Shown here in pieces: positions 1 through 8,214 of a stretch of DNA of 64,000 nucleotides (position 1 is the stretch's first letter; each line of letters opens with the position of its first letter). The position numbers were made by a program, and so were the translations under genes. The DNA lies in the NCBI GenBank assembly GCA_002778785.1, contig PEZS01000002.1, positions 39,108 through 103,107 of the forward strand, written 5' to 3'. Origin of the DNA: Bdellovibrionales bacterium CG10_big_fil_rev_8_21_14_0_10_45_34. Its GTDB lineage: Bacteria; Bdellovibrionota; Bdellovibrionia; Bdellovibrionales; 1-14-0-10-45-34. Under the pieces are notes generated by a model, which saw only the letters and a list, made by a program, of their open reading frames with translations, was not told the DNA's origin and ran no database searches.

Positions 1-217
1 TTTTTTGGTCTGGTTCCGGCAGGTTTAAAAGGCGCATTTGGCCTTTTAAAAGTGGAATTTCTCCGGCCACCGATTTTACCCACAAAGACTTACCCGTGCC
101 GTTGGGCCCAACAAGCCCTATCGTCTCACCCTCTGAAATAGAGAGATTCATATCCTCTACAAAGATACGACCAGCGATGCCTATTGTTGCATTCTCTAAC
201 CTGAGTATTTGGCTCAT
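1..217 (-). CDS. ABC transporter ATP-binding protein, N-terminal part (cut by window start)
   Basis: Reading leftwards from an ATG at 215-217, the first 72 codons encode the start of an ABC ATPase: a short beta region, then a Walker A motif GPNGTGKS near residue 38. The rest, including signature and Walker B motifs, lies outside the window. It is divergent from the phnDCE-like operon, with about 240 bp between them. The substrate cannot be told from this fragment. Confidence 0.8.
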   Translation of the reverse strand, partial: MSQILRLENATIGIAGRIFVEDMNLSISEGETIGLVGPNGTGKSLWVKSVAGEIPLLKGQMRLLNLPEPDQK

Positions 218-459
218 AGAAATGAGTCGTCCCTGTTCGGCTTTGGGGTTTATGGGGAGTCCTTACAATTATTGCTTCAGGAAATAACTCATTTCGTGTT
301 CAAGCGCTACAGCGAAGAGGCCCGGGTGGACACTTCGTCCCTATCAGCATCAATAACGCATGACGCAAACACAAACGCTTCGGTCCAATGAGCCGAATGC
401 GGCTTGGCCATCTCGAACACATTTGGTAGACCTTTGGCGCCCACCTTGAAAGGGAGCTT
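218..459. promoter_or_regulatory. Divergent intergenic region, ABC ATPase / phnD
   Basis: This stretch of about 240 bp separates two divergent transcription units, so it should hold promoters for both. I see no convincing operator palindrome, Pho box or riboswitch by eye. A GGGAG ribosome-binding site lies just before the phnD ATG at 460. Confidence 0.4.
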
Positions 460-1380
460 ATGGGACGCACTATACAACTGAGACTTTGCTTCTTCGCCGC
501 GTTAGTATCGCTTTTCAGTGCCTGTACGACTGAAAAGGCAGAATTAGGTACCGCAGACAACCCCATAAAGTTCTTCTTTGTTCCTTCTGTGGACGCTATG
601 ACCCTTGAGGATACCGGCAGAATTGTTCAGGCCTACCTTGAGGAAAACACGCCCTACAAATACAAAGTTTCTATTCCAGCGAGTTACGTGGCAGTGGTGG
701 AAGCCTTTGGAACGGAGCGCGCCGACGTAGCCTCCTTAAATACGTTTGGCTACGTACTCGCTCACGAAAAATACAAAGCTCAGGCGAGGCTTACGGTCAT
801 TCGCTTTGGTGAAGACACCTACAAAGCCCAAATAGTCGCGCTTAAAGATGGTCCGATTAAAAAGTTAGAAGACGTCGACGGCAAAAAATTTGCTTACGTT
901 GATCCGGCTTCCACCTCTGGATACTTGATGCCCGCGAAATTGTTTATGGATAAAGGCATTAAGCCTGCCGATTACATGTTTGCTAAAAAACATGACAACG
1001 TCATTACGATGATCTACCAAAAACAAGTTGACGCAGGAGCCACGTTTTATTCCCCGCCCGAAGACGGCAAGATTCAGGATGCGCGGAGGTTGGTTAAAAC
1101 CCAGTTTCCTGACGTTGAAGACAAAGTGAAAATAGTGGCTCTGACTGATGCTATTCCGAATGATCCGATTGTCTTTCGAGAGGGAATGCCCGAGGAGATG
1201 AAACAAACTATAGTCGATGCACTGCTAAAGTTTGTTAAGACCGAACAAGGGAAAGATGCGCTCTACAAGCTCTACGGAGTAACGGACTTCAAAGTCTGTA
1301 CGGATGAAAAATACGACGGCGTCAGGGAAATGCTTAAGGCATTAGGTAAATCCGCTCATGAATTGGTCGAGAAGAAGTGA
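460..1380 (+). CDS. phnD: Phosphate/phosphonate ABC transporter substrate-binding lipoprotein (PhnD-like)
   Basis: This 306-residue protein has a lipoprotein signal peptide ending in FSAC (Cys22). The body follows the PhnD/PtxB/TauA periplasmic-binding pattern, including the early phrase on Asn-Pro-Ile-Lys and a VDPASTSGY segment in the middle that lines the oxyanion site in the family. It would capture phosphate, phosphonate or phosphite at the outer face of the inner membrane and deliver it to the PhnE-like permease. The ATPase and permease genes follow directly, the first overlapping this stop codon. No C-P lyase or phosphonatase gene is in the window, so the ligand is open. Confidence 0.9.
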   Translation: MGRTIQLRLCFFAALVSLFSACTTEKAELGTADNPIKFFFVPSVDAMTLEDTGRIVQAYLEENTPYKYKVSIPASYVAVVEAFGTERADVASLNTFGYVLAHEKYKAQARLTVIRFGEDTYKAQIVALKDGPIKKLEDVDGKKFAYVDPASTSGYLMPAKLFMDKGIKPADYMFAKKHDNVITMIYQKQVDAGATFYSPPEDGKIQDARRLVKTQFPDVEDKVKIVALTDAIPNDPIVFREGMPEEMKQTIVDALLKFVKTEQGKDALYKLYGVTDFKVCTDEKYDGVREMLKALGKSAHELVEKK

Positions 1381-2150
1381 TGTCTGACATTATATTAAAG
1401 ATCTCTCAATTATCTAAGACTTTTCCGAACGGGGTACAGGCTCTCAAAAATGTCTCGTTTGAAGTGAAAAGAGGAGAGTTTCTTGTTGTTATTGGGCTGA
1501 GCGGCTCTGGTAAATCGACGTTGTTAAGATGTATTAATCAACTTCATCAACCAAGTTCTGGCCAGATTCTCTTTAACGGACAAGACATCACTTATCTTGA
1601 GGGGCGAAAGGCAAGAGAGCTTCGTACCAAAATTGCGATGATTTTTCAGCAGTTCAACCTCATTGGCAGAAAAAGCGTGCTTAACAATGTGTTGATGGGG
1701 CGCCTTTCTAAGACAAATACCCTAAAAAGCTTGTTCGATCTCTTTTCAGAAAAAGACGTCGCACAATCAAAAGAATACTTGAAGCTCGTTGGTATTGAGC
1801 AAAAAGCTTTTATAAGAGCTAATCAACTTTCCGGTGGCCAACAACAACGCGTTGCTATTGCACGGGCGCTTAACCAGAAGCCAGAAATGCTCTTAGCAGA
1901 CGAGCCAGTTGCTAGCTTAGATCCTGCTACTTGCCACACCGTTATGGACTACCTTGAAAAAGTGAATAAAGAGCTCGGCATCACGATAGTTTGCAATCTT
2001 CACTTTTTGAGTCTCGTGCGTCAGTACGCTACGAGAGTTATTGCACTTAAAGGCGGAGAACTTGTATATGATGGATCGCCGAATGACATAAGTGACACAT
2101 GGTTTCAGACCATTTACGGAGAAAAAGCTCGAGAAGTTCATATCAACTAG
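1380..2150 (+). CDS. phnC: Phosphonate/phosphate ABC transporter ATPase (PhnC-like)
   Basis: This is a complete ABC ATPase of about 256 residues. Walker A is GLSGSGKS, the Q-loop is IFQQFN, the signature is [15 protein letters not shown], Walker B is MLLADEP, and the switch region reads NLHF, typical of PhnC. The ATG at 1380 overlaps the phnD TGA; an in-frame GTG at 1377 is an alternative. It energises the PhnD/PhnE importer on the cytoplasmic side. Confidence 0.92.
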   Translation: MSDIILKISQLSKTFPNGVQALKNVSFEVKRGEFLVVIGLSGSGKSTLLRCINQLHQPSSGQILFNGQDITYLEGRKARELRTKIAMIFQQFNLIGRKSVLNNVLMGRLSKTNTLKSLFDLFSEKDVAQSKEYLKLVGIEQKAFIRANQLSGGQQQRVAIARALNQKPEMLLADEPVASLDPATCHTVMDYLEKVNKELGITIVCNLHFLSLVRQYATRVIALKGGELVYDGSPNDISDTWFQTIYGEKAREVHIN

Positions 2151-2175
2151 CAGCTCGATTGGGGAGTTTGAATTC

Positions 2176-3198
2176 ATGCGCAAACGGTTTCGCGGTCATG
2201 TTTTAGATACGGTTCTCTTTGGTAGTTTGTTTGTCGGTATCTCGTATCTGCTCTTCAAGCCTAATTCTCAACAGCTTCTTGAACTCGATAAAAACGTTTT
2301 GGTTATTACTGTTTGCCTCGTACTGGGTGCCTTTCTAAGTATTATTTTAGATTCGCTTCGCATTAAGACCCTGGGTGAAGTTCTTTTTGAGGCAGGACAC
2401 CTTAAAGAGGCTCCAGAGACACTTTTAAGAACTTTTTGGGGCTGGCAACTTATTGTGTGCTTCCTCGCTTTTTTTGTCGCAGGCCTCCGAATCACTGAGT
2501 TCAGTTTTTACGAACTTTTTTCAGAACAAGGGTTCCTGGGCGCCAAGAGAATCTTCTCGAGCCTCATTGACCCTAATTTTGCCATTTTACCTCGAGCCAT
2601 ACTCGCTATCGTAGAAACAATTTTTATCGCTTTTGTTGCGACGATCCTATCCGTTCCCGTCGCTTTTCTTCTCAGCTTTCTCGCCGCCAGAAACATTATG
2701 GGTAAAAGCAAACTCACAATGATGATTTATGGCGCTGTACGAACCTCTTTCAACATCACACGCTCTATTGAACCCCTTATCTGGGCAATTGTATTTTCGG
2801 TTTGGGTGGGTATCGGGCCTTTTGCGGGCATGCTTGCTCTTATGCTTCACTCAGTGGCATCTCTTGCTAAATTGTATAGTGAACTTATCGAGTGTGTCGA
2901 AGACGGCCCCATCGAGGGTATTCAGTCCACAGGAGCCGACCCACTACAAATTATTTGGTTTGCCGTTGTGCCACAGGTAACACTGCCAGTTGTGGCGGTG
3001 ACCATCTACCGCTGGGATATCAACGTGCGTATGGCAACCGTGATTGGTCTTGTCGGTGGAGGCGGAATCGGAACAATGCTTATTCAGTATCAGGGCCAGG
3101 CACTTTGGCGAGAAGTCGGCTGTCTGGTGATTGTTATTGCGATTGTTGTTTGGCTTATGGATATGGCAAGCGCCCATATTCGAGAAGCCATTAAATAA
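2176..3198 (+). CDS. phnE: Phosphonate/phosphate ABC transporter permease (PhnE-like)
   Basis: This inner-membrane permease has about 340 residues. The N-terminal half has two or three hydrophobic segments; the C-terminal half is the binding-protein-dependent permease domain, with the EAA-like loop around GADPLQIIWFAVVPQ that docks the ATPase. An open frame continues upstream to 2092 inside phnC, but the ATG at 2176 has a GGGGAG site about 9 bases before it and begins with basic residues before the first membrane segment, so I choose it. It is the last gene of the operon. Confidence 0.9.
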   Translation: MRKRFRGHVLDTVLFGSLFVGISYLLFKPNSQQLLELDKNVLVITVCLVLGAFLSIILDSLRIKTLGEVLFEAGHLKEAPETLLRTFWGWQLIVCFLAFFVAGLRITEFSFYELFSEQGFLGAKRIFSSLIDPNFAILPRAILAIVETIFIAFVATILSVPVAFLLSFLAARNIMGKSKLTMMIYGAVRTSFNITRSIEPLIWAIVFSVWVGIGPFAGMLALMLHSVASLAKLYSELIECVEDGPIEGIQSTGADPLQIIWFAVVPQVTLPVVAVTIYRWDINVRMATVIGLVGGGGIGTMLIQYQGQALWREVGCLVIVIAIVVWLMDMASAHIREAIK

Positions 3199-3227
3199 TG
3201 CCGTAAAATAGTTCCGCCCTACTCCCA

Positions 3228-3262
3228 AGCATTTAGCCCTCCCTCTTGGGCTTTGCTGATTT
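3228..3262 (+). terminator. Possible terminator after phnE
   Basis: A short stem AGCCC/GGGCT with an 8-base loop lies about 35 bp after the phnE stop and is followed by a T-rich run. The stem is only five pairs, so this is a weak call. The remainder of the gap to 3492 shows nothing else I can support. Confidence 0.35.
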
Positions 3263-3492
3263 TTGTATTCAATCCACCAGCATGCCTCTTCGATTTACAG
3301 CATCTACTCGGCAATAGCACTTCCCTCGCAAGCTTAAAAGCATGTGGTACTGATGGGCCAGTCCTGCAAGCTAGATACTATTTATAGTCATTTGATTTTC
3401 AATTTCACAATACGTGACTTCAGAGCCGCACTGTTGTTTTTTATGGCCTCCAATATTTTACGGCATTTCAAAGACTGACGGAGGCCAAAGGA

Positions 3493-5067
3493 ATGAATAA
3501 AGTCTTTTGCTTTTTCAAGAACCTTCCCTTCTTTTGCAAAACTCAATTTCTGCCCACGACACCTAATCGTTGGAAGAGCCTCGGCAAGGGTCGCGTAGTC
3601 CAAGTTTTCTTTGGTCTTGCGGCACTTACTGCAGCGACTGAATCTTCACTTGCTCAAAACGCTAGAATTATTTCAATCTTTCAAGAACCTTCTGTTGAAG
3701 CTCGTTTAGGCGGTGCCGAAAATCCGGTGACGTTCTATGAAGATGATTTGGCTATGCCCCTAATGAATGTGAACCCGAAGCGTTTCGTTATCTTGAACAT
3801 CGATGAACACTATTCTACTGAAGTGCCAGCGCACCTTGTCTCAATGCTTTGGGAAATCGTCGAACACTCATTAATTGACGGAAACCGCGTAGACCACCAC
3901 GAACATGAAAAAGGCCCCTCGAGCGCAAGTTGCTCTGGCGATTGTGATCACAATCACGCTCAAGCGGGTCACGCTCAAGCGGGTCACGCTCAAGCGGGTC
4001 ACGCTCAAGCGGGTCACGCTCAAGCGGGTCATGCTCAGGCGGGTCATGCTCACACTCACAGCCATTCTCATTCTCATTCTCACAGCACTGACACTTCCCT
4101 CGGTGAACGTGTTCAAAATATTTTGAAAGCCTCAATCACGAGAGATTTTTGGAATGAGTTCGGCAAAAAATTTAACTTCAAGAGAATCGCCATAAACCTA
4201 AGAAGGCTCGCTAGCACACAAGACCCTACTCACGCTCAAAAGGCTGAAGTTCTTAAGGATCTTGTTAGCCTATTTCCGTTTTCTCATGGCTTCGAGATGG
4301 CATCTGGACCGCTGAGCATCGCGGTAGCTCGGATTATGGGATTTGAAAGCGTGGCTCTTGATAGCGCTCTTGGTGCTATTGGTATAACCATTTCAATCCC
4401 AGGTCTCGACCCCGTCTGTTACATCGTCATTATGGGTTACGCCGCCGAGCCTTTTCGAAATCTTGTAAGAACAAGTCGCTTGTTCGTGGAGCCTATCTTA
4501 AGCGCAGTTTGGAACCCTATTGAAAAACAATTCTCACAAATTGGGTATAATCATGATCCACTTTCCCGTTGGCAGAGAGACTTCACTGAATCCGAACGAC
4601 GTCGAAACGAAAAAGACTTAAAGATTTCACGACAACCACACCAAAACGATCTTTGGCTCAGCCACGTGTATGCGCCGCAAATGGAACTTTGGAACTCAGC
4701 GAATCACAAAACTCGCTTCCCCTTCCGAGCCCCACCCAACTATTTGGAAGTTTCGTTTGGTGCCAACGAAGTAAAACTTTTTGATCAGGATGAGCGACTA
4801 TTGATGCATTTGGAGTTCTCAAACCTCAACGAACAGAGCAACTCTCGATTTCTAAAAAGGGTCTGGCTGGCAGGTGATCTTACGGCACGGGACAAGACAA
4901 AACTTCTTAATGCCATTAAATCGCTTCACTGGAACGCTAGAGATGCCGTCAAAGAAGTCTTAAAAGAGAAGCCACAAGGGGTTTCGCAAAGATTTTATGT
5001 GGAGTCGACTGCCGATAACGAAGTCAGGTATCACCCAAGCGCCATCGTCTGTAAGTTCTTACTCTAG
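3493..5067 (+). CDS. Secreted protein with HAQAG repeats and a poly-His/Ser tract
   Basis: This 524-residue protein matches no family I recognise. The ATG follows an AAAGGA site, and a long basic N-region of about 35 residues leads into a hydrophobic segment ending near ESSLAQ, so it is probably exported. Residues 155-184 are six HAQAG units, followed by an HTHSHSHS-type run to about residue 198. Such His-rich stretches bind zinc, nickel or copper in other proteins; here that is an inference. The region after the repeats is rich in charged residues around a hydrophobic patch near residues 260-320. A diverged copy of its last about 34 codons lies beyond the toxin-antitoxin pair at 6568-6669. 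Confidence 0.75.
   Translation: MNKVFCFFKNLPFFCKTQFLPTTPNRWKSLGKGRVVQVFFGLAALTAATESSLAQNARIISIFQEPSVEARLGGAENPVTFYEDDLAMPLMNVNPKRFVILNIDEHYSTEVPAHLVSMLWEIVEHSLIDGNRVDHHEHEKGPSSASCSGDCDHNHAQAGHAQAGHAQAGHAQAGHAQAGHAQAGHAHTHSHSHSHSHSTDTSLGERVQNILKASITRDFWNEFGKKFNFKRIAINLRRLASTQDPTHAQKAEVLKDLVSLFPFSHGFEMASGPLSIAVARIMGFESVALDSALGAIGITISIPGLDPVCYIVIMGYAAEPFRNLVRTSRLFVEPILSAVWNPIEKQFSQIGYNHDPLSRWQRDFTESERRRNEKDLKISRQPHQNDLWLSHVYAPQMELWNSANHKTRFPFRAPPNYLEVSFGANEVKLFDQDERLLMHLEFSNLNEQSNSRFLKRVWLAGDLTARDKTKLLNAIKSLHWNARDAVKEVLKEKPQGVSQRFYVESTADNEVRYHPSAIVCKFLL
3955..4087 (+). repeat. Six 15-bp coding tandem repeats plus His/Ser codon run
   Basis: Units of 15 bp begin at 3955, 3970, 3985, 4000, 4015 and 4030. 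The first five are identical and the sixth carries two third-position changes. Each encodes HAQAG. A short His-Thr/His-Ser dipeptide run follows. Perfect copies with a period divisible by three can change in number by slippage without breaking the frame. Confidence 0.95.
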
Positions 5068-5200
5068 GCCATCTTCGGCAAAATCTTACTCTAGGCAACC
5101 GTCGGTCAAAATCCCGACACGAAGTGTGTAGAGCTAAAGACACAACTTAAACATTAAGGGAAAATCAGCATGACCAGAACAATGCGGCAAAAGAAACGAA

Positions 5201-6013
5201 TTAACTTGCAGTTTCGTCTTGTTCTTCCAATTCGCGATATTTAGGAAGATTTGTATAATAGTCAATTAGGGATTGGAGAGTTATTTCGGCATCAGAAGGT
5301 GCTTCAGCAGGCAATCCACTACGAGCCTTGCTCCAAGGACCTTCAATATGTGTTAAGTGACTCAGAGTATCGCCATCCAAGTTGCCGTATTTTTCTACAG
5401 CCCAATGCACACAAGCTTTTTGTTCCATAGAAAGATTGGACGGACTTCCAAGGTTGACATTATTTAGAGCTTTAAATCCTTTGTGCTTATCAAAAAGTTC
5501 ACGCACGACTGGACCACCTCTCCAGGCCAAAATCTTTTCACCAAAAAGTGGTTTTGAATAGTGAACAAGTGACTCAACCTGAGCGTAGTAGACAATTTTT
5601 TGTAACTTCATATATGTCGAATTTCTAGATATTAGTGCCGAAGCATATTCAGCCACATCGAGCACATTTGCCGGCTCATTTGTAGAAATGACTTCTCTAA
5701 TCTGTTCTACGGAAAACCGAAGACCAATGGCACTTAAAATTGCCATGATGTTTTGAATATTTGGAATGCTCTTTCCATTAAGAATTTTGTGAAGCCCCTG
5801 ACGAGATAAACCTGCATTGTCAGCAAGATCAGATTTCCCTCTTGCGGCAGCTACGTCATTGATTGCTTTGATCAAATAAAGATAATCATTATTTTCTTTG
5901 ATGTCAGGATTTTGGAGAGCTTCTTTGATATGAAGAAACACAGCTTGATCGTCACCTTTTAGACTTTCAAGCAAATATTCATAAAAGCTTGAGCCTTTGT
6001 TTTTATTTGCCAT
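5201..6013 (-). CDS. HTH-Panacea antitoxin (DUF4065-type)
   Basis: This 270-residue protein has two parts. Residues about 55-105 form a Cro/CI-type HTH typical of the HigA-like addiction-module antidote group (motif LSRQGLHKILNG). From about residue 125 onwards comes a Panacea/SocA-type domain, recognised by MKLQKIVYYAQ, the WRGGPV segment and the later HVEGPW-like motif, here HIEGPW. Panacea domains are established as versatile antitoxin domains paired with diverse toxins. The gene lies downstream of the toxin and overlaps it by 11 bp. Its AAGGAG site is strong, whereas the toxin site is weak and structured. Confidence 0.85.
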   Translation of the reverse strand: MANKNKGSSFYEYLLESLKGDDQAVFLHIKEALQNPDIKENNDYLYLIKAINDVAAARGKSDLADNAGLSRQGLHKILNGKSIPNIQNIMAILSAIGLRFSVEQIREVISTNEPANVLDVAEYASALISRNSTYMKLQKIVYYAQVESLVHYSKPLFGEKILAWRGGPVVRELFDKHKGFKALNNVNLGSPSNLSMEQKACVHWAVEKYGNLDGDTLSHLTHIEGPWSKARSGLPAEAPSDAEITLQSLIDYYTNLPKYRELEEQDETAS

Positions 6014-6365
6014 CGGTGTTCTCCTTTTTGTTTTTAAGATATCGTTCCCACCTTTTTTCTGCGAGTTTTATATCCTCCTGTTGATTTAGTTTTGTTCCTA
6101 CATGCAACAAGAGAATCAATTCGTCTCCATCAACACCAAAATAAACTCTATAGCCAGGCCCAAAATCGATTCTTAGTTCGCCCCAGCTTCCACCCAAAAT
6201 TCGATGGTCGCCGAAGTTTCCCATTTCTGCTCGCCCAATTCGCTGAGTGATCTTTCCATATTCAACATACCTGTTTTTTCTTTTTAAGAACTTCAACCAT
6301 TCTTTCACTGGTTCAGTTCCACTATCTTCTTTGAAGAATTCAGCTTTTCGAAGTTTCGCTTCCAT
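6003..6365 (-). CDS. RelE/ParE-superfamily toxin (HigB/Gp49-like addiction module killer)
   Basis: This 120-residue basic protein ends in a Lys-rich tail. The core has the Gp49/HigB-like layout: ELRIDFGPGYRVYF followed by a strand of Leu residues and GTKLNQQEDIKLAE, the usual G-K-x-x-Q-x-x-DI segment of this killer group. Family members are usually ribosome-dependent mRNA interferases; the activity here is inferred. Toxin-first order matches higBA. The ATG at 6363-6365 lies four bases after an AAGGG that forms part of a perfect hairpin. Confidence 0.85.
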   Translation of the reverse strand: MEAKLRKAEFFKEDSGTEPVKEWLKFLKRKNRYVEYGKITQRIGRAEMGNFGDHRILGGSWGELRIDFGPGYRVYFGVDGDELILLLHVGTKLNQQEDIKLAEKRWERYLKNKKENTDGK

Positions 6366-6368
6366 AGA

Positions 6369-6394
6369 ACCCTTAGCTTTTCACCACTAAGGGT
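6369..6394 (-). promoter_or_regulatory. Hairpin holding the toxin ribosome-binding site
   Basis: A perfect 8-bp inverted repeat (ACCCTTAG at 6369-6376 and CTAAGGGT at 6387-6394) surrounds a 10-base loop just upstream of the toxin ATG. On the toxin mRNA the second arm contains the AAGGG that would serve as its ribosome-binding site, so folding would hide it. It could also be a DNA operator for the antitoxin HTH. Confidence 0.6.
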
Positions 6395-6412
6395 GTATTA
6401 AACTATTCGGCA

Positions 6413-6460
6413 TTATGTCAACAACAGTTTACCTCATATGTTGTTTATGTCAATAATAGT
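6413..6460 (-). promoter_or_regulatory. Likely operator/promoter of the toxin-antitoxin operon
   Basis: Two nearly identical 16-bp sites start at 6413 and 6445, exactly 32 bp (about three helical turns) apart; they differ at two positions. Between them, CAACA at 6422-6426 and TGTTG at 6439-6443 form an inverted pair. This is a typical arrangement for autorepression by an antitoxin HTH, which is an inference. Confidence 0.55.
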
Positions 6461-6567
6461 GCACGCAAATGGGGTAAGATACTGAAATAACTTAAGAATC
6501 AGAACCTACCAATTGGCCAAGCAACTCTACAAAGAAGTTAAAGCACTCAAAATTAAGGGGGTTAAAA

Positions 6568-6669
6568 AAGAAACCACAAGGGGATTCGCAAAGATTTTAT
6601 GTGGAGTCGACTGCCGATAACGAAGTCAGCTATCACCCAAGCGCCATCGTCTGCAAATTTTTGCTCTAG
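6568..6669 (+). pseudogene. Remnant of the 3' end of a paralogue of the His-repeat gene
   Basis: Read in one frame this stretch encodes PQGDSQRFYVES and then the same tail as the gene ending at 5067, with only two residue changes in about 30 (V to D and R to S) and several silent ones, ending at TAG 6667-6669. Upstream of about 6560 similarity fades and no start is available. It is therefore a gene tail left after loss or replacement of the rest, with the toxin-antitoxin pair now lying between the two tails. Confidence 0.85.
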
Positions 6670-6760
6670 TCAGTCGGGCCAAAGCTGATCGACCGTTATT
6701 TACTCGATTGCATAAAAACAAACAAAGCTCTTCATGAAATGGACAGCGTAGTTTGAGTGA

Positions 6761-6789
6761 AAAGCCCCCTGCGTATTGGCTAAGGGGCA
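6761..6789 (-). terminator. Terminator of the beta-barrel gene
   Basis: On the minus strand a stem GCCCCT/AGGGGGC closes a loop of about 12 bases and is followed by TTTT, 15-40 bp after the stop of the outer-membrane protein gene. Confidence 0.6.
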
Positions 6790-6803
6790 CTGCGAGTTAG
6801 TAA

Positions 6804-7493
6804 TTAAAATGTGTAGCCAACTCTTAAACCAAAACCCCAAATGCGAGACTCATCAAACGCGATGGGGCCAACTTTTAGTCTGGGATTGAGAGTTTGATAC
6901 TGAAGCTCCGCTATAAGTGGACCATCTGCAAAACCCAACCCCGCCTGAACGCCCAAATCACCTTCAATCGTAAGACTCTCGAAGACCCCGGTCTTGCCAA
7001 CGGGAATCAAATAGTTGGGGCCGCCAAATAGATAGAGGCTTGAACTAAGCCCAAAGGTCGCATTGGGTTCGACTGTAATCATGGTAAGCTTCGATTCGGG
7101 CAATTGCTCACTCCTTCCGCTAAATTCAGCACTATCAAAACGCCTATCGATGTGAATTACACTCCCTAACGTGTAACCGAAGCTTCTCACTTTAATGTCA
7201 GAATATCGAATTCCTATACCGGGTGCGCCCGATGACTTGATTTTCACTGCAGCAGAGCCACCAATTCCATTGATCTTTAAGTCCCAATCCTGAGCAAGAG
7301 AGTAGCCAATATTGACTCCAACACCTTTGGTTACCTGGGCACCAAGATTTTCCATTGTATCCACTGAAGTTGAACTCGTTTGGTTCGAGGATGATTGGGC
7401 GATCGCCTCATTTTCCGTCAAACAGAGCGACGCCGCAGCTAGCAAAACGAATGCAAAATTTAGTTTGTTCCCGCGGCAGTTCTTATCAAACAT
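6804..7493 (-). CDS. Outer-membrane beta-barrel protein, unknown role
   Basis: This 229-residue protein has a signal peptide of about 32 residues ending near EAIAQ. The mature part alternates polar and hydrophobic residues in short strands with Gly-rich turns and ends in GLRVGYTF, whose terminal aromatic residue is the usual barrel-assembly signal. Length and strand pattern suit an 8-10-stranded barrel of the OmpW/OmpA-N-like size class. A GGAGG site lies just before the start. It is transcribed alone. Confidence 0.75.
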   Translation of the reverse strand: MFDKNCRGNKLNFAFVLLAAASLCLTENEAIAQSSSNQTSSTSVDTMENLGAQVTKGVGVNIGYSLAQDWDLKINGIGGSAAVKIKSSGAPGIGIRYSDIKVRSFGYTLGSVIHIDRRFDSAEFSGRSEQLPESKLTMITVEPNATFGLSSSLYLFGGPNYLIPVGKTGVFESLTIEGDLGVQAGLGFADGPLIAELQYQTLNPRLKVGPIAFDESRIWGFGLRVGYTF

Positions 7494-7732
7494 AACATTC
7501 CTCCAGATAGAATGATTCGTTCTTTCTTGGGCTTAAAGCCATGGGTCCTGATTTGCCTAATGACGACAACCAAAGAACGAAATGGTTTTGTGTGAGAGAA
7601 GATACTACTACATGCCTTCAGCACTCTGTGAGGGAAACATTTTCAATTTGAAAAAACTACTTTAGAGTATACGAAAGCGAAATGAGTCTAAAGCGACAGG
7701 AATTGTTCGACTTCTTCTTAACGGCTCTGCAA

Positions 7733-7981
7733 TCAGAGATAACGAGCGCCTTTTTCTTCTTCATACACGGGAGGTGCCAGAAATTTCATTTCAATTTTAA
7801 GGACTCTAAGAATTGCCAGCAGCTTATCGAGCTGGATCTTTTCATGGCCTTTTTCTAGATCAAAGATCAAAGTCTTGCCGACCCCCGCTTTTTTCGCAAG
7901 GTCGCATTGGCTCAAACCGGCCCCTCTTCGACCTCTGCGAACCAAATCTTTTAACTGATCAACAGATTCAAGCGGAACCAC
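7733..7981 (-). CDS. HipB-like HTH regulator (y4mF type), orphan
   Basis: This 82-residue protein is essentially one XRE-type HTH: GLSQCDLAKKAGVGKTLIFDLEKGHEK with the LAILRVLKIEM helix that follows in HipB/y4mF proteins. The only usable start is GTG at 7979-7981, preceded by AGGAAG. HipB-type proteins normally pair with a HipA kinase, but no hipA is nearby, so this is an orphan antitoxin-like regulator or a plain repressor. Confidence 0.75.
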   Translation of the reverse strand: MVPLESVDQLKDLVRRGRRGAGLSQCDLAKKAGVGKTLIFDLEKGHEKIQLDKLLAILRVLKIEMKFLAPPVYEEEKGARYL

Positions 7982-8015
7982 TGCTCTTCCTTGCTGATAC
8001 TGCTAGGGCGGTAAA

Positions 8016-8028
8016 ATTATTCAATAAT
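8016..8028. promoter_or_regulatory. Palindromic operator candidate upstream of the HipB-like gene
   Basis: ATTATTCAATAAT is a perfect 13-bp inverted repeat centred on 8022, about 35 bp upstream of the GTG start, in an AT-rich segment fit for a promoter. It is a likely autoregulatory site for the HTH protein; binding is inferred. Confidence 0.45.
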
Positions 8029-8214
8029 ATTAATAGCTTATGCACACCTTAAAGATATAGCCTTGAGCGTTTTTTTGTAAACTAAAATATTTGATATTTT
8101 TTTATATTTTAACGCAGCAAACACTGCCCCGCCCCCTCCCCCCAAGGAGCCGAGCGTCCGAACACTTAGGAACCCTTATGCTCTTTCGACTGCTCTCTTT
8201 TATTCTGCTCTTGT

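Noticed and set aside
3955-4044. CRISPR array
   Set aside because: The repeats are contiguous 15-bp coding units without spacers.
3815-4135. Long antisense open frames opposite the HAQAG repeats
   Set aside because: They exist only because the 15-bp repeat lacks stops on both strands; the translated repeats have no signal, start site or plausible fold.
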